DNA of 64,000 nt, taken from IMG/VR virus record IMGVR_UViG_3300049825_001003, positions 1 through 64,000 of that record; one strand, 5' to 3'. The position numbers and the translations under genes are program-made. Below the pieces are notes generated by a model that was not told the DNA's origin, searched no databases, and was given only the letters and a program-made list of their open reading frames with translations. Source of the stretch: a virus. Positions 34,843-42,507 of the stretch are shown here, piece by piece (the stretch's first letter is position 1; each line of letters starts with the position of its first letter).

Positions 34843-36488
34843 AAGCACAAAAATGGACAAAAGAATCTTTCCAGGCATGGTTAGATGAAAATATGTTAAA
34901 GATTCAAGTCATTGAGTTTAATGGATATCAAGAAAAATCCCTGCTTAGACATGATCAGTATGGGAATTGGTACAAATCAGTAAAACAGGCACTGTCAGAC
35001 ATGAAAAGAAGGGGACATGTGTCTCATCCATCATCAGGAACATTACGTCTCAAACAAACCATGCTGGCCAAGTATGGGGTAGAAAGCCCATCTCAATTAC
35101 CTGACTATAAAGAAAAAACAAAAAAAACCAGCCTAAAAAGATATGGCGTTGATAATCCTGCCAAAAGTCCTGAAATTCAAAAAAAAATTAAACAAACTAA
35201 TTTAGAAAAATATGGAACTGAGTGCGTTTTTGAAAATAAAAACATAAAACAGCAAATCCGTGCAACAAACTTAGAAAAATATGGACACGAGCACGCTCTG
35301 TCATCCCCAGACATTAAACAGAAAGCTAAAGATGCCTATTTTTCGAAATACGGCGTTGAGCATGTAAAGGACATTCCGGGAAGTACAGAAAAGGCAAAAA
35401 AAACTAATTTGGAAAAATACGGCACTGAGTGCACTCTTAATAGACCTGGCATTAGAGAAAAAATCAAGCAAGATTGTTTAGAAAAACATGGGGTGGAGTA
35501 TTTTTATCAAACATCAGAATTCAAAGAAAAGTCTGCAAAAACTAACATGCAGAAATATGGAGTAGAGAACATCTTTCATTCCAAGGATTTTCAGGATGCT
35601 GCTTTTTTAATCAAGCAAAATAACGGGCAGACAAGAAAGTCCAAGGCTGAGATTGAGATACTGGAGTTCTGTAAAGCTACAATTGACCCGGATACGTCAT
35701 CCACTATCGTGAAAAACAAAGAAAGGAATTTTCAGATTGACGTTAAAATCCCAAGTAAAAACATATGCATAGAATTCAATGGATCTTATTGGCATTCTGA
35801 GGCAAATTCAAAAATCTACCCAAGGTATCATTTAGAAAAAACTTTGGCTTGTCAAAGCCAAGGACTGAGACTTGTTCACATATGGGAGCATGAATGGAAA
35901 GAAAAGAAACCTCAAATATTGTCTTATATAAAATCAATATCTGGAATTTTCGAAAGGAGAATCTTTGCCAGAAAAACTACGTGCAAGCTGGTAGATGCAA
36001 TTACTGCCAATGAATTCTTGGAAGGGAACCATCTTTTGGGCAAAGTGACCCACTTGCATGCTCATGGGCTGTTCTTCAATGAAGAGTTGGTAGGCCTGGC
36101 TACTTTAGGAAGACATCACAGGAAAACAGACATACTTGTACTTTCCAGAATGTCCTTTAAAAGTGGGGTGCAGATAATCGGAGGAATGTCAAAGCTATCT
36201 CAGGTTGTATTAATCAACTCTTCCTCTGATCAGATCATTACTTGGGCAGACAGGCGACTTGGGGCACTAGAGGGGTATCTGCAATCTGGGTGGTCAGTTG
36301 AAGAGGAGATGCCTCCTGATTATTTTTACTGGGATGACAAGAACAAGAAGGCTGTTTCTAAGCAATCAAGACGTAAATCTGCAGTTGGCACCCCAGAAGG
36401 AATGACCGAGCACGAACATGCTTTACAAGACAGACTTTACCGGATCTATGATTGTGGGAAAATTCGTCTGGTATTAAAAAAACCTTGA
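34839..36488 (+). CDS. Hef-like homing endonuclease with 23-residue repeats
   Basis: A 549-residue protein. Residues 74-257 are eight exact-length 23-residue repeats (TNLEKYG.E......I..KIKQ), homologous to those at 21442. Residues about 268-345 carry a Vsr/EDxHD-type nuclease core: AEIEILEF, then FQIDVKIPSKNICIEFNGSYWHSE. The C-terminal 190 residues (GNHLLGKVTHLHAHGLFF, TWADRRLGALEGY) match the C-terminal domain of phage Hef-type free-standing homing endonucleases. It lies directly upstream of the recombinase gene, a typical location for such elements. The DNA here is more A-rich than its neighbours, consistent with separate origin. Confidence 0.85.
   Translation: MKAQKWTKESFQAWLDENMLKIQVIEFNGYQEKSLLRHDQYGNWYKSVKQALSDMKRRGHVSHPSSGTLRLKQTMLAKYGVESPSQLPDYKEKTKKTSLKRYGVDNPAKSPEIQKKIKQTNLEKYGTECVFENKNIKQQIRATNLEKYGHEHALSSPDIKQKAKDAYFSKYGVEHVKDIPGSTEKAKKTNLEKYGTECTLNRPGIREKIKQDCLEKHGVEYFYQTSEFKEKSAKTNMQKYGVENIFHSKDFQDAAFLIKQNNGQTRKSKAEIEILEFCKATIDPDTSSTIVKNKERNFQIDVKIPSKNICIEFNGSYWHSEANSKIYPRYHLEKTLACQSQGLRLVHIWEHEWKEKKPQILSYIKSISGIFERRIFARKTTCKLVDAITANEFLEGNHLLGKVTHLHAHGLFFNEELVGLATLGRHHRKTDILVLSRMSFKSGVQIIGGMSKLSQVVLINSSSDQIITWADRRLGALEGYLQSGWSVEEEMPPDYFYWDDKNKKAVSKQSRRKSAVGTPEGMTEHEHALQDRLYRIYDCGKIRLVLKKP
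35058..35609 (+). repeat. Eight tandem 69-base coding repeats (23 residues each)
   Basis: Same unit as at 21670 (T-N-L-E-K-Y-G core). Copies 3, 4 and 6 are closest to each other. Confidence 0.87.
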
Positions 36489-36539
36489 TTTTATTTTTTA
36501 ATATGATAACACTGAACCTGTTAAATAAGGAGAATCTGA

Positions 36540-37712
36540 ATGAGTATCAGTATACTGTCGAAGCTTTTTAAAGATGAAATGTCTACAGTAGCTTCTGTAG
36601 GAGCGGCGGCTCAAATAGTCAACAAGCTTGAATGTGGGGACCCTGCTCTTTCTTGGTGTTTGGGAAGTTGGACCCTAAACCGTCCAAATTTAATATACGG
36701 ACCTTCGGGAAGCGGAAAGAGCGCCCTGGCTAGTATTGGAGCAGGAAAGGCTCAAAAGAAACGCCCAGGTTCTTTAGTAATTTTTAATGATACTGAATTT
36801 TACTACCATGAGCAGCCAGATCGTATTAAGCGTCTTGAGAAATACGGAATAGACATTGACAATACAATGATTATTCCAGGGAACACGCTTGACGATGCTT
36901 TTGGTAAATTAGCTCAAATTGAAAATTTATTAAAGGAAGGGAAGATAGATGTTTCGGCCTGGGTTATTGACTCATGGCAGGGTATCGAAAATATATCTGC
37001 TGCAAAAAAACTTGATGAAAACAAAAATGGAGAAGGCGCTTCCGATGCTGGGAATGCCCATCGTGGTAACGCGAAATCAATGAACCCGATTCTAACTCGA
37101 ATCCTCGGACTCTGTGCTAAATACAAAATTACCCTCTTCATCGTTCAGCACGTGATGGTGTCTCAGGACCAATACGGGCCTAAGTTCCAAATGCTTGGTG
37201 GCGAGAAGCTTCGTCACTTGTGCGACTCCATTCTTTATGTGGAATCCATTTCGGCTAAAGACTCGAAACTCAATGCAGATGGAGAGGTCGCCGGTCAGGA
37301 TGATATTGTTGTAGGCAAAAAAATCCGTGGCAGAGGTGAGAAAACTCGCAACACTGTAGAAGGTAAAAAAGTCGAGTTCTGGATGGACTTCGAGAATTGT
37401 TCTTTTGCCAAAGCAGAAGAGAGTTTACTTTCCCTAGCCGAGAATCTTGGTGTGGTTTATACGCCATTTGAATTAGAAGTCGATGCCAATGGTAAGCCTG
37501 TGATTGACAAGAAAACTGGCAAACAGAAAAAGAAAGAAGAACGTGGTTATTACGAAGCTAATTTGGAAAATGGAGTGTTCAAGGTGTTTGGACGCCCTAA
37601 GATGCTTGAGAAACTGAAAGATCCTTCTGTGTTTGCTCAAGTACAGAAAGCCTGTATGCAGTCCAACAGTATGAATGCTAGTAAAGGAACTGACGAAGAT
37701 GCAGCTGATTAA
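36540..37712 (+). CDS. UvsX/RecA-like recombinase
   Basis: A 390-residue strand-exchange ATPase. Walker A GPSGSGKSA at about residues 55-63; VIFNDTEFYYHE (about 80) corresponds to the catalytic-Glu strand; VIDSWQGIE (about 142) is Walker B; FIVQHVMVSQDQYG is the L1/Q-motif area and GGEKLRHLCDSILYVE follows. The C-terminus is acidic. With gp32-, UvsY-, UvsW- and gp46/47-like proteins it completes a T4-like recombination pathway. Ribosome site AAGGAG. Confidence 0.88.
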   Translation: MSISILSKLFKDEMSTVASVGAAAQIVNKLECGDPALSWCLGSWTLNRPNLIYGPSGSGKSALASIGAGKAQKKRPGSLVIFNDTEFYYHEQPDRIKRLEKYGIDIDNTMIIPGNTLDDAFGKLAQIENLLKEGKIDVSAWVIDSWQGIENISAAKKLDENKNGEGASDAGNAHRGNAKSMNPILTRILGLCAKYKITLFIVQHVMVSQDQYGPKFQMLGGEKLRHLCDSILYVESISAKDSKLNADGEVAGQDDIVVGKKIRGRGEKTRNTVEGKKVEFWMDFENCSFAKAEESLLSLAENLGVVYTPFELEVDANGKPVIDKKTGKQKKKEERGYYEANLENGVFKVFGRPKMLEKLKDPSVFAQVQKACMQSNSMNASKGTDEDAAD

Positions 37713-38196
37713 GCTTTTTCTCGTTCTCATTTCTTTGACTTTCTTTAAGGGGAGTGGAGCTTTTGTCTACTCTAGGCTCATTGTAGTTTCAGACCTTGAG
37801 CCTTTAGCCGTGCGCTACATGGAAGCTTGTACTTCTGCAGGTAGAAAATGTGCAGAGCGCTTAGATTCCCAATTCCTTTACTTGAAAGTCACTTGGGCAA
37901 GCTCCTTGCCGAATGGATTCATTGGCCTCTGTGAAGGATGGAAGAAAAAAACTGGAGATTTCTATGGGACAGTTTATATTTCCACTTCTCTAAGAAAGGC
38001 AGATCCCGAGTTCTTGTATTTGGTTTTGGCGCACGAAATGGAACACTGCTTGCGTCGTGTCGATCATTCTCCTGAGGGGCAAGACACTTTGATGTCAGTT
38101 CGGATGATGACTCTTGATCAGGTCAATAAGAAATTCGGCTCAGCTGACGGTGCAGTTTCCAGTTCTCTCATTTCTAACAACCCTGACCAGTGGTGA
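37699..38196 (+). CDS. Exported HExxH metalloprotease
   Basis: A 165-residue protein from the ATG at 37699 (AGGAAC upstream; the 37675 start adds eight residues without support). It has a signal peptide (LIKLFLVLISLTFFKGSGAF). The zinc helix is LAHEMEHCLRRVDHS: HExxH with Asp at position 11 and His at 12, close to the HExxHxxGxxD/H of metzincins and snapalysins, although the Gly is missing. It begins inside the end of the recombinase gene. Probably periplasmic; target unknown. Confidence 0.75.
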   Translation: MQLIKLFLVLISLTFFKGSGAFVYSRLIVVSDLEPLAVRYMEACTSAGRKCAERLDSQFLYLKVTWASSLPNGFIGLCEGWKKKTGDFYGTVYISTSLRKADPEFLYLVLAHEMEHCLRRVDHSPEGQDTLMSVRMMTLDQVNKKFGSADGAVSSSLISNNPDQW

Positions 38197-38200
38197 TTCA

Positions 38201-38740
38201 ATGGAACTCGAAGAAGCTGAACAGCCAGAACCGACTTCCTACTCTGCTGTCTTTGTCGGGCCTCTAAAGGGCGACGTTGGAGCAATATCCCTTCTTCTGG
38301 CAACAGTGATTGAAGGATGTTTTCGTCGAGCCTACGAACTAGACGACATCTGGAAATGGAACACAAAGAGTGAAGTTGCACTGCTGGAAGAAAGAAGGGC
38401 TTTTATTTTTGAGAAAATCGAAACTCTCCTAAAGGATAAAAAACTTCGCCACGTGCCAAGTTTCCTAAGTAAGTCCGGTCTCCCTATGGAAGGCAAAATC
38501 AGAATACCTTCAGGAGTGAGTTTTTTCTCTGACAGTAGTCTTTCTCCTGATTTTTTCGGCAATGGAAAAAAAGCAAAAAAAAGACTTGCGTTCTTCAAAA
38601 TTTTAATAAAGAATGAGCTCACGAAACTAACAAAAGGCTTAGAAAATGACAAAAAAGAGAAGCTCAGGAACCTTATCTCCAGAAAACCTAGAGCAAAGTC
38701 CATTAGAAAAACAGGAACCACCAACAGTGCAAGCACCTAG
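38201..38740 (+). CDS. Unrecognised protein with very basic C-terminus
   Basis: Taken from the ATG at 38201 (MELEEAEQPEP, 179 residues) just after the previous stop. Acidic start, Lys/Arg-rich end (KKAKKRLAFFKIL, SRKPRAKSIRKTG). Two A runs (A7, A8) near 38566-38582 could be slippery, but the +1 frame is closed by a TAG at 38640. Its last 95 bases overlap the next gene in another frame. Confidence 0.65.
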   Translation: MELEEAEQPEPTSYSAVFVGPLKGDVGAISLLLATVIEGCFRRAYELDDIWKWNTKSEVALLEERRAFIFEKIETLLKDKKLRHVPSFLSKSGLPMEGKIRIPSGVSFFSDSSLSPDFFGNGKKAKKRLAFFKILIKNELTKLTKGLENDKKEKLRNLISRKPRAKSIRKTGTTNSAST

Positions 38741-39194
38741 TCCTGTCGGCATGACCTCATTACAAAAGATGAGACTTGTGAGTGCTCTTACTGGAGCGTG
38801 CAGGAACGATGCTCTCCTCAAGGCTTTCTCTTCTATGGAAGAAGGAAATGTTTTGCTCGAAATATTTGCAGAAGCTGTGAATAGAAAGATGGAGGAAATG
38901 TTTACAAAAGCCGATAAGAGTGATGGGGCTGGAGTAGTTCCTTTGGCTGAAAAGATTGACGAGCTTTACGCGAAGGTTTCGGCAATTAGTCAGTCTGGAG
39001 CCATTCAGGCAATTGAAGTGTTAGCTCGGAACATAGGAGGAGGTGGAGTGGCTCCTCAGCGTGCACCTCAACCGCAGGCGCATTCACAAGACCAGCTAAT
39101 TGCTCAGGCGCACATGGCTCAGTCTAGGGCTTTAGCTCAACAACCTCAGATCAATACCGGCGGTCTAGAAATGCTCGGTGGATTTAATTTTTAA
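38646..39194 (+). CDS. Unrecognised protein with Gln/Ala/Pro-rich tail
   Basis: 182 residues from the ATG at 38646; an internal ATG at 38751 would remove the overlap. Helical middle (LRVSALTG-like, LEIFAEAVNRKMEEMF) and a low-complexity end (APQRAPQPQAHSQ) finishing LEMLGGFNF. Its role is unknown. Confidence 0.65.
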   Translation: MTKKRSSGTLSPENLEQSPLEKQEPPTVQAPSPVGMTSLQKMRLVSALTGACRNDALLKAFSSMEEGNVLLEIFAEAVNRKMEEMFTKADKSDGAGVVPLAEKIDELYAKVSAISQSGAIQAIEVLARNIGGGGVAPQRAPQPQAHSQDQLIAQAHMAQSRALAQQPQINTGGLEMLGGFNF

Positions 39195-39200
39195 TCAGTT

Positions 39201-39223
39201 TTAGCCAATGTGGCTAATTGTTT
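39201..39223 (+). terminator. Possible weak terminator
   Basis: Stem TTAGCCA/TGGCTAA with loop ATG followed by TTGTTT. The stem is short (7 bp) and the T run interrupted. Confidence 0.45.
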
Positions 39224-39246
39224 CCTTAACTTAGACAGGAGTTTTT

Positions 39247-39651
39247 ATGACAAAGTTTAGTGGTTCTGGCGAACATACACTTGTTATGGATGAAAAAGTT
39301 TCAAAAAAGCTTAAGTCTCTTAGCGAAAAGCTTTCTGGTGGCCGAGAAGATGACGACACTCCTATCGAAGACCGAAAGGCTTATAAAGCTTTTGCCAAAA
39401 AATTCGGAACAGAAGGTGCTGAAATTTTCTTGAACAAAACCCGCCAAGAACTTGAAGACGTAATTTCTTACAATGTTCTTGAAATCTCGAAAGCTAAGGA
39501 TGAAGTCGAGACAACTCCTTCTTATATTAGTGCTGCTCAGGCATTGAAGGATTTAAAAGGTGGACTGAAGGAAGTCACTGACCCTATGAAGAGTGCAATC
39601 AGCCTTGCGACTCTAATCATCAACCAAAAATACCCTGACAAAGAAGCTTAA
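39247..39651 (+). CDS. Unrecognised charged helical protein, 134 residues
   Basis: Ribosome site AGGAG. Soluble, Lys/Glu-rich, helical (VSKKLKSLSEKLSGG; AAQALKDLKGGLKEV). No motif recognised. Confidence 0.72.
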   Translation: MTKFSGSGEHTLVMDEKVSKKLKSLSEKLSGGREDDDTPIEDRKAYKAFAKKFGTEGAEIFLNKTRQELEDVISYNVLEISKAKDEVETTPSYISAAQALKDLKGGLKEVTDPMKSAISLATLIINQKYPDKEA

Positions 39652-39707
39652 AATTCCACTTGCAGCAATTATCTGCAAATCTATTTGCACTTACAGGATT
39701 TAAAAAA

Positions 39708-40097
39708 ATGACACTAATCTCTAAAATTAATGACGTAGTCGAGAAGCTTAAACCTGTATTGAAAGTTTCACGAGTAGAAATATATAGGCTACTGGCTATC
39801 AATGAGCACGAAGCTCCTTTGAAAGTAGAGTCAATCGCCAAGATTATGCGCCTGGCCGAGGTAGTTGATTATATTAGCAGTTCCGATCCTGAAGTACATC
39901 TCATGACAGCTCTAGCAGATGGAGAGATTCCTACAATGATTGGTGGAGATCCTGGCTACATGTACTTGCTCGATTACATTATTGATTATCCAGTTGACTT
40001 TGGTTGGGTAGCAAATGTTGGGTTTGCCCTGTCAGCAGATCTAGAATCAGCAGAGATCTCTTCTGCCTTGTCTGAAGGATTTGACGTTTTAAACTAA
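39708..40097 (+). CDS. Unrecognised acidic protein, 129 residues
   Basis: ATG at 39708 chosen (AGGA upstream) over the TTG at 39660. Helical N-terminus (LISKINDVVEKLKPVLKVS) and acidic C-terminus. A TTGCAG...CTGCAA inverted repeat lies in the leader. The TAA stop is part of the next promoter. Confidence 0.68.
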   Translation: MTLISKINDVVEKLKPVLKVSRVEIYRLLAINEHEAPLKVESIAKIMRLAEVVDYISSSDPEVHLMTALADGEIPTMIGGDPGYMYLLDYIIDYPVDFGWVANVGFALSADLESAEISSALSEGFDVLN

Positions 40098-40121
40098 AGA
40101 TTCTCTAAAAACCTCCGATAA
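40095..40121 (+). promoter_or_regulatory. Sigma-28-like promoter P8
   Basis: TAAAGATT-N11-TCCGATAA followed by GTAAAATAGG. The TAA is the stop codon of the gene ending at 40097. Serves 40158 and probably the exonuclease/primase operon. Confidence 0.82.
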
Positions 40122-40157
40122 GTAAAATAGGTTCTCAAACTTACTTCGGAGGTTTTT

Positions 40158-40421
40158 ATGAAATTAGCATTAATTTGCGTTTTTGGAGTAGTTGCTCTGG
40201 CTGATATGGTCAACTTCTACTTGTCTATCCAAGATCGAGAAATTGCCTCTCACCAATCTGCCATCGTAAAAGCCAATAATGATTACAAAATTGAAATATT
40301 ATGTAAAAGCCTATTGCCAGATCGTGCATCTGCATGCCTAAAACTCTCTGTCCATGAGCGTTACAAATACGACGCATTTATCAATTCGCGTCCTGGTGAA
40401 GATTTCAACTGGACACGCTAA
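40158..40421 (+). CDS. Small membrane or exported protein, 87 residues
   Basis: Strong ribosome site CGGAGG. N-terminal hydrophobic segment (LALICVFGVVALADMVNFYL) serves as anchor or uncleaved signal; the rest is soluble with two Cys. First gene behind P8. Confidence 0.72.
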   Translation: MKLALICVFGVVALADMVNFYLSIQDREIASHQSAIVKANNDYKIEILCKSLLPDRASACLKLSVHERYKYDAFINSRPGEDFNWTR

Positions 40422-40428
40422 CAAAATC

Positions 40429-40452
40429 ATGCTTAATGTTAGGCATCATTCT
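40429..40452 (+). terminator. Possible hairpin terminator
   Basis: ATGCTTAA/TTAGGCAT, an 8-bp stem with one G-T pair and a 2-base loop, followed by CATTCTTT. Such a tight loop is unusual; regulatory role uncertain. Confidence 0.35.
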
Positions 40453-40469
40453 TTATAGAAAGAGACCTT

Positions 40470-41108
40470 ATGAAATATTTATCCATTGACCTGGAAACAT
40501 CCAGACTGAATCCTAAAGCTCCTGATGGCATCCTCATGGCTTCTTTTGTGGTCGAGGATACTGAGAATCAATTGCCTATCAGTGAACTGCCTCACCTGAC
40601 CCTATTAGTGGATCAAGGAGAAGGTTCTACAGCTCCTTGGAGCCGAGTGGCTATTTCCATGAATGCGTGGATTTTAATGGCTATAGAAATCAACTCAAAA
40701 ACAAACAAAAAACAGACAATTGAGCGTCTCCGATCAATAATCGCAGCTGAAACCTTAGACCGGGCAATTGCAGCTTCAGAAAACTATCAAGTAGTTTTAG
40801 GCGCTGCTGGTCTTGAACAAGCGGTTCTCCCCTGGTTCGATGAACATTTTGGTCCTAAGTCAAGAATCAATGTAGCTGGGAAAAATGCTGCAGGATTTGA
40901 CATTCCTTTTCTTCCTACACGAATCTCCAGCAGGTTCAGAGCTCGGGTTATTGACCCTGGCAGTCTTTTCGTTAATTTCAAGACAGACTCTGAACTTCCT
41001 GCAATGGACCAGTGCCTTGCGCGCAGTGGTGTCGAGATGACTGGTACTGCTCATGACGCTTTGGCCGATGCCAGAGCGACTATTGCGATACTCAGAACAA
41101 AATATTGA
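40470..41108 (+). CDS. DEDDh 3'-5' exonuclease (DnaQ-like)
   Basis: A 212-residue nuclease. Exo I motif SIDLETSRL (residues 5-13), exo II-like NAAGFDIPF (about 137) and exo III AHDALADARAT (about 193) provide the four acidic residues and the catalytic His. Best guess is the proofreading subunit for the C-family polymerase at 14789; it could also act on RNA ends. Located just upstream of the primase. Confidence 0.87.
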   Translation: MKYLSIDLETSRLNPKAPDGILMASFVVEDTENQLPISELPHLTLLVDQGEGSTAPWSRVAISMNAWILMAIEINSKTNKKQTIERLRSIIAAETLDRAIAASENYQVVLGAAGLEQAVLPWFDEHFGPKSRINVAGKNAAGFDIPFLPTRISSRFRARVIDPGSLFVNFKTDSELPAMDQCLARSGVEMTGTAHDALADARATIAILRTKY

Positions 41109-41117
41109 GGTTGAACT

Positions 41118-42065
41118 GTGCAAGACATTTCACGTAACGCTCAAAAGTTCATAGACGTGTGTGAGACATCCGGAATTGCTTTTAAGCTTTCGGGCTCAAA
41201 TGGAATGCGCATTAAAGAGTGTCCTCATTGTGGGGACAAGCAATGGAAAGCTTGGGTCTACACGATGGAAGACGCTCGAGGCGGAGCTTGTGCAAAGTGT
41301 GGAGTGAAGTACAGTTTCAGAGGCTTTTTGCTGGCCTGTGGAGTAGACAAGGACGTAGTTGATGCTCACCTGCAGCCTCACAGCACTTCACTAATTCTGG
41401 AAGAAGAGGAAGAGTCGGATGATGAGGAAAAGCCTGAACCTGTAGTTGTAGTAATTCCTCCTCTCTGGGCATACATAAGTGAAATGCCTAATCACCCGGC
41501 TTCACTTTACGCCAAGCAGCGGGGAGTTCCTGAATCTCTCTATGACAAAATCATGATCTCTCCTGCCAGCAACTCAGTGGCCTTTCTCTGTCATGACTTC
41601 GAAGGGAATTTAGTCGGATACCAGGTGCGTTTTGTAGATACTCCAATCAAAGGCCCGAAAGTTTCCACCATGAAAGATTTCAAAACTCATGAAAATATTC
41701 TGCTCTACGTGAAGGAAGGCAAGCCTTTGGTAGTGTGCGAAGGACCTTTCGATGCGGTCAGTGCTTACGTCCTTGGCTACTCAGCAGCGTGCTGCTTTGG
41801 CTCTTCTATGGGACGTGGGCAAATGGACTTAATAAATCGCGCAATAGGAATGTGCAAAGCTCCTTTTGTTATTGCTGGACTGGACCTGGACGATGCAGGT
41901 AAGAAGGCTAAGAATAAATTACTTGGCTATTGTGAAGACAGAGGCCTTCCTGTAAAAGTAGGGTATCCGGAAACCGGCAAGGATTTGAATGAGAGTCTCA
42001 TGGCAGGAAAAGGTATTTTTCTTGCAGATGAAAAACCTGAAATGTTTTTAGGCAGTTTGTTCTAA
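41118..42065 (+). CDS. DNA primase with zinc ribbon and TOPRIM domain
   Basis: A 315-residue protein, GTG start. N-terminal zinc ribbon CPHCGD...CAKCGVKYS (residues about 34-66), acidic linker EEEEESDDEEKPE, then a TOPRIM core: VVCEGPFDAVSAY (catalytic Glu, about 203) and GLDLDDAGKKA (DxD, about 255). Makes RNA primers with the helicase at 4985, like T4 gp61 with gp41. Confidence 0.9.
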   Translation: MQDISRNAQKFIDVCETSGIAFKLSGSNGMRIKECPHCGDKQWKAWVYTMEDARGGACAKCGVKYSFRGFLLACGVDKDVVDAHLQPHSTSLILEEEEESDDEEKPEPVVVVIPPLWAYISEMPNHPASLYAKQRGVPESLYDKIMISPASNSVAFLCHDFEGNLVGYQVRFVDTPIKGPKVSTMKDFKTHENILLYVKEGKPLVVCEGPFDAVSAYVLGYSAACCFGSSMGRGQMDLINRAIGMCKAPFVIAGLDLDDAGKKAKNKLLGYCEDRGLPVKVGYPETGKDLNESLMAGKGIFLADEKPEMFLGSLF

Positions 42066-42075
42066 GGAGAAGAGA

Positions 42076-42507
42076 ATGCGTCTTACTAGGAAAGTAATTA
42101 CTCAAATAGAAGAAGAAGTTGTCTTTGCAATATTGTGCAATGGCTGTGGGAAGTCGATGGTTACACACAGTTATGACCCGGACAAAGCAAACAGAGTCAC
42201 GGAAAGAGTTTGCTATAACGGCCTAGATGCTTCTGTCGAAGGGAATATGAAATCTTCTGTTTTAGAAGACACGATTAAATATGAATTTAGCTTGTGCGAG
42301 CCTTGCTGTGTCAAGTTGTTCGACGGCTTTAAAATCCAGCCCACTACAAGCTGCTACATGGGTGACTGTATTGACGAGCGCTATGCAACTGATGAGCAAA
42401 AGAAGGAATATGCAGCTTTTGTTAAGGAGATGGAAGAGTTAGAACTCGAAATGCGCGGTTACTCCGATGGCGCTGGTTCCGAACTGGTAGGAGACCCCAA
42501 CCCATAA
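42076..42507 (+). CDS. Zinc-ribbon-like protein, 143 residues
   Basis: CNGCGK (about residue 21) and CEPCCVKLF (about 74) form a probable zinc site; another Cys pair is at CYMGDC. Acidic C-terminus. AAGGAG site. The last plus-strand gene of the block; its final 69 bases overlap the convergent gene at 42439. Confidence 0.72.
   Translation: MRLTRKVITQIEEEVVFAILCNGCGKSMVTHSYDPDKANRVTERVCYNGLDASVEGNMKSSVLEDTIKYEFSLCEPCCVKLFDGFKIQPTTSCYMGDCIDERYATDEQKKEYAAFVKEMEELELEMRGYSDGAGSELVGDPNP

Noticed and set aside
38561-38590. A7/A8 runs as a programmed frameshift joining 38201-38740 to 38646-39194
   Set aside because: The frame of the second gene is closed by TAG at 38640, downstream of the A runs, so a slip there could not yield a fusion.
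38332-38736. Minus-strand open frame rich in Leu/Phe/Ser that could be read as a membrane protein
   Set aside because: It mirrors the Lys/Glu-rich codons of the plus-strand gene 38201-38740, has no ribosome site and no neighbours on that strand.
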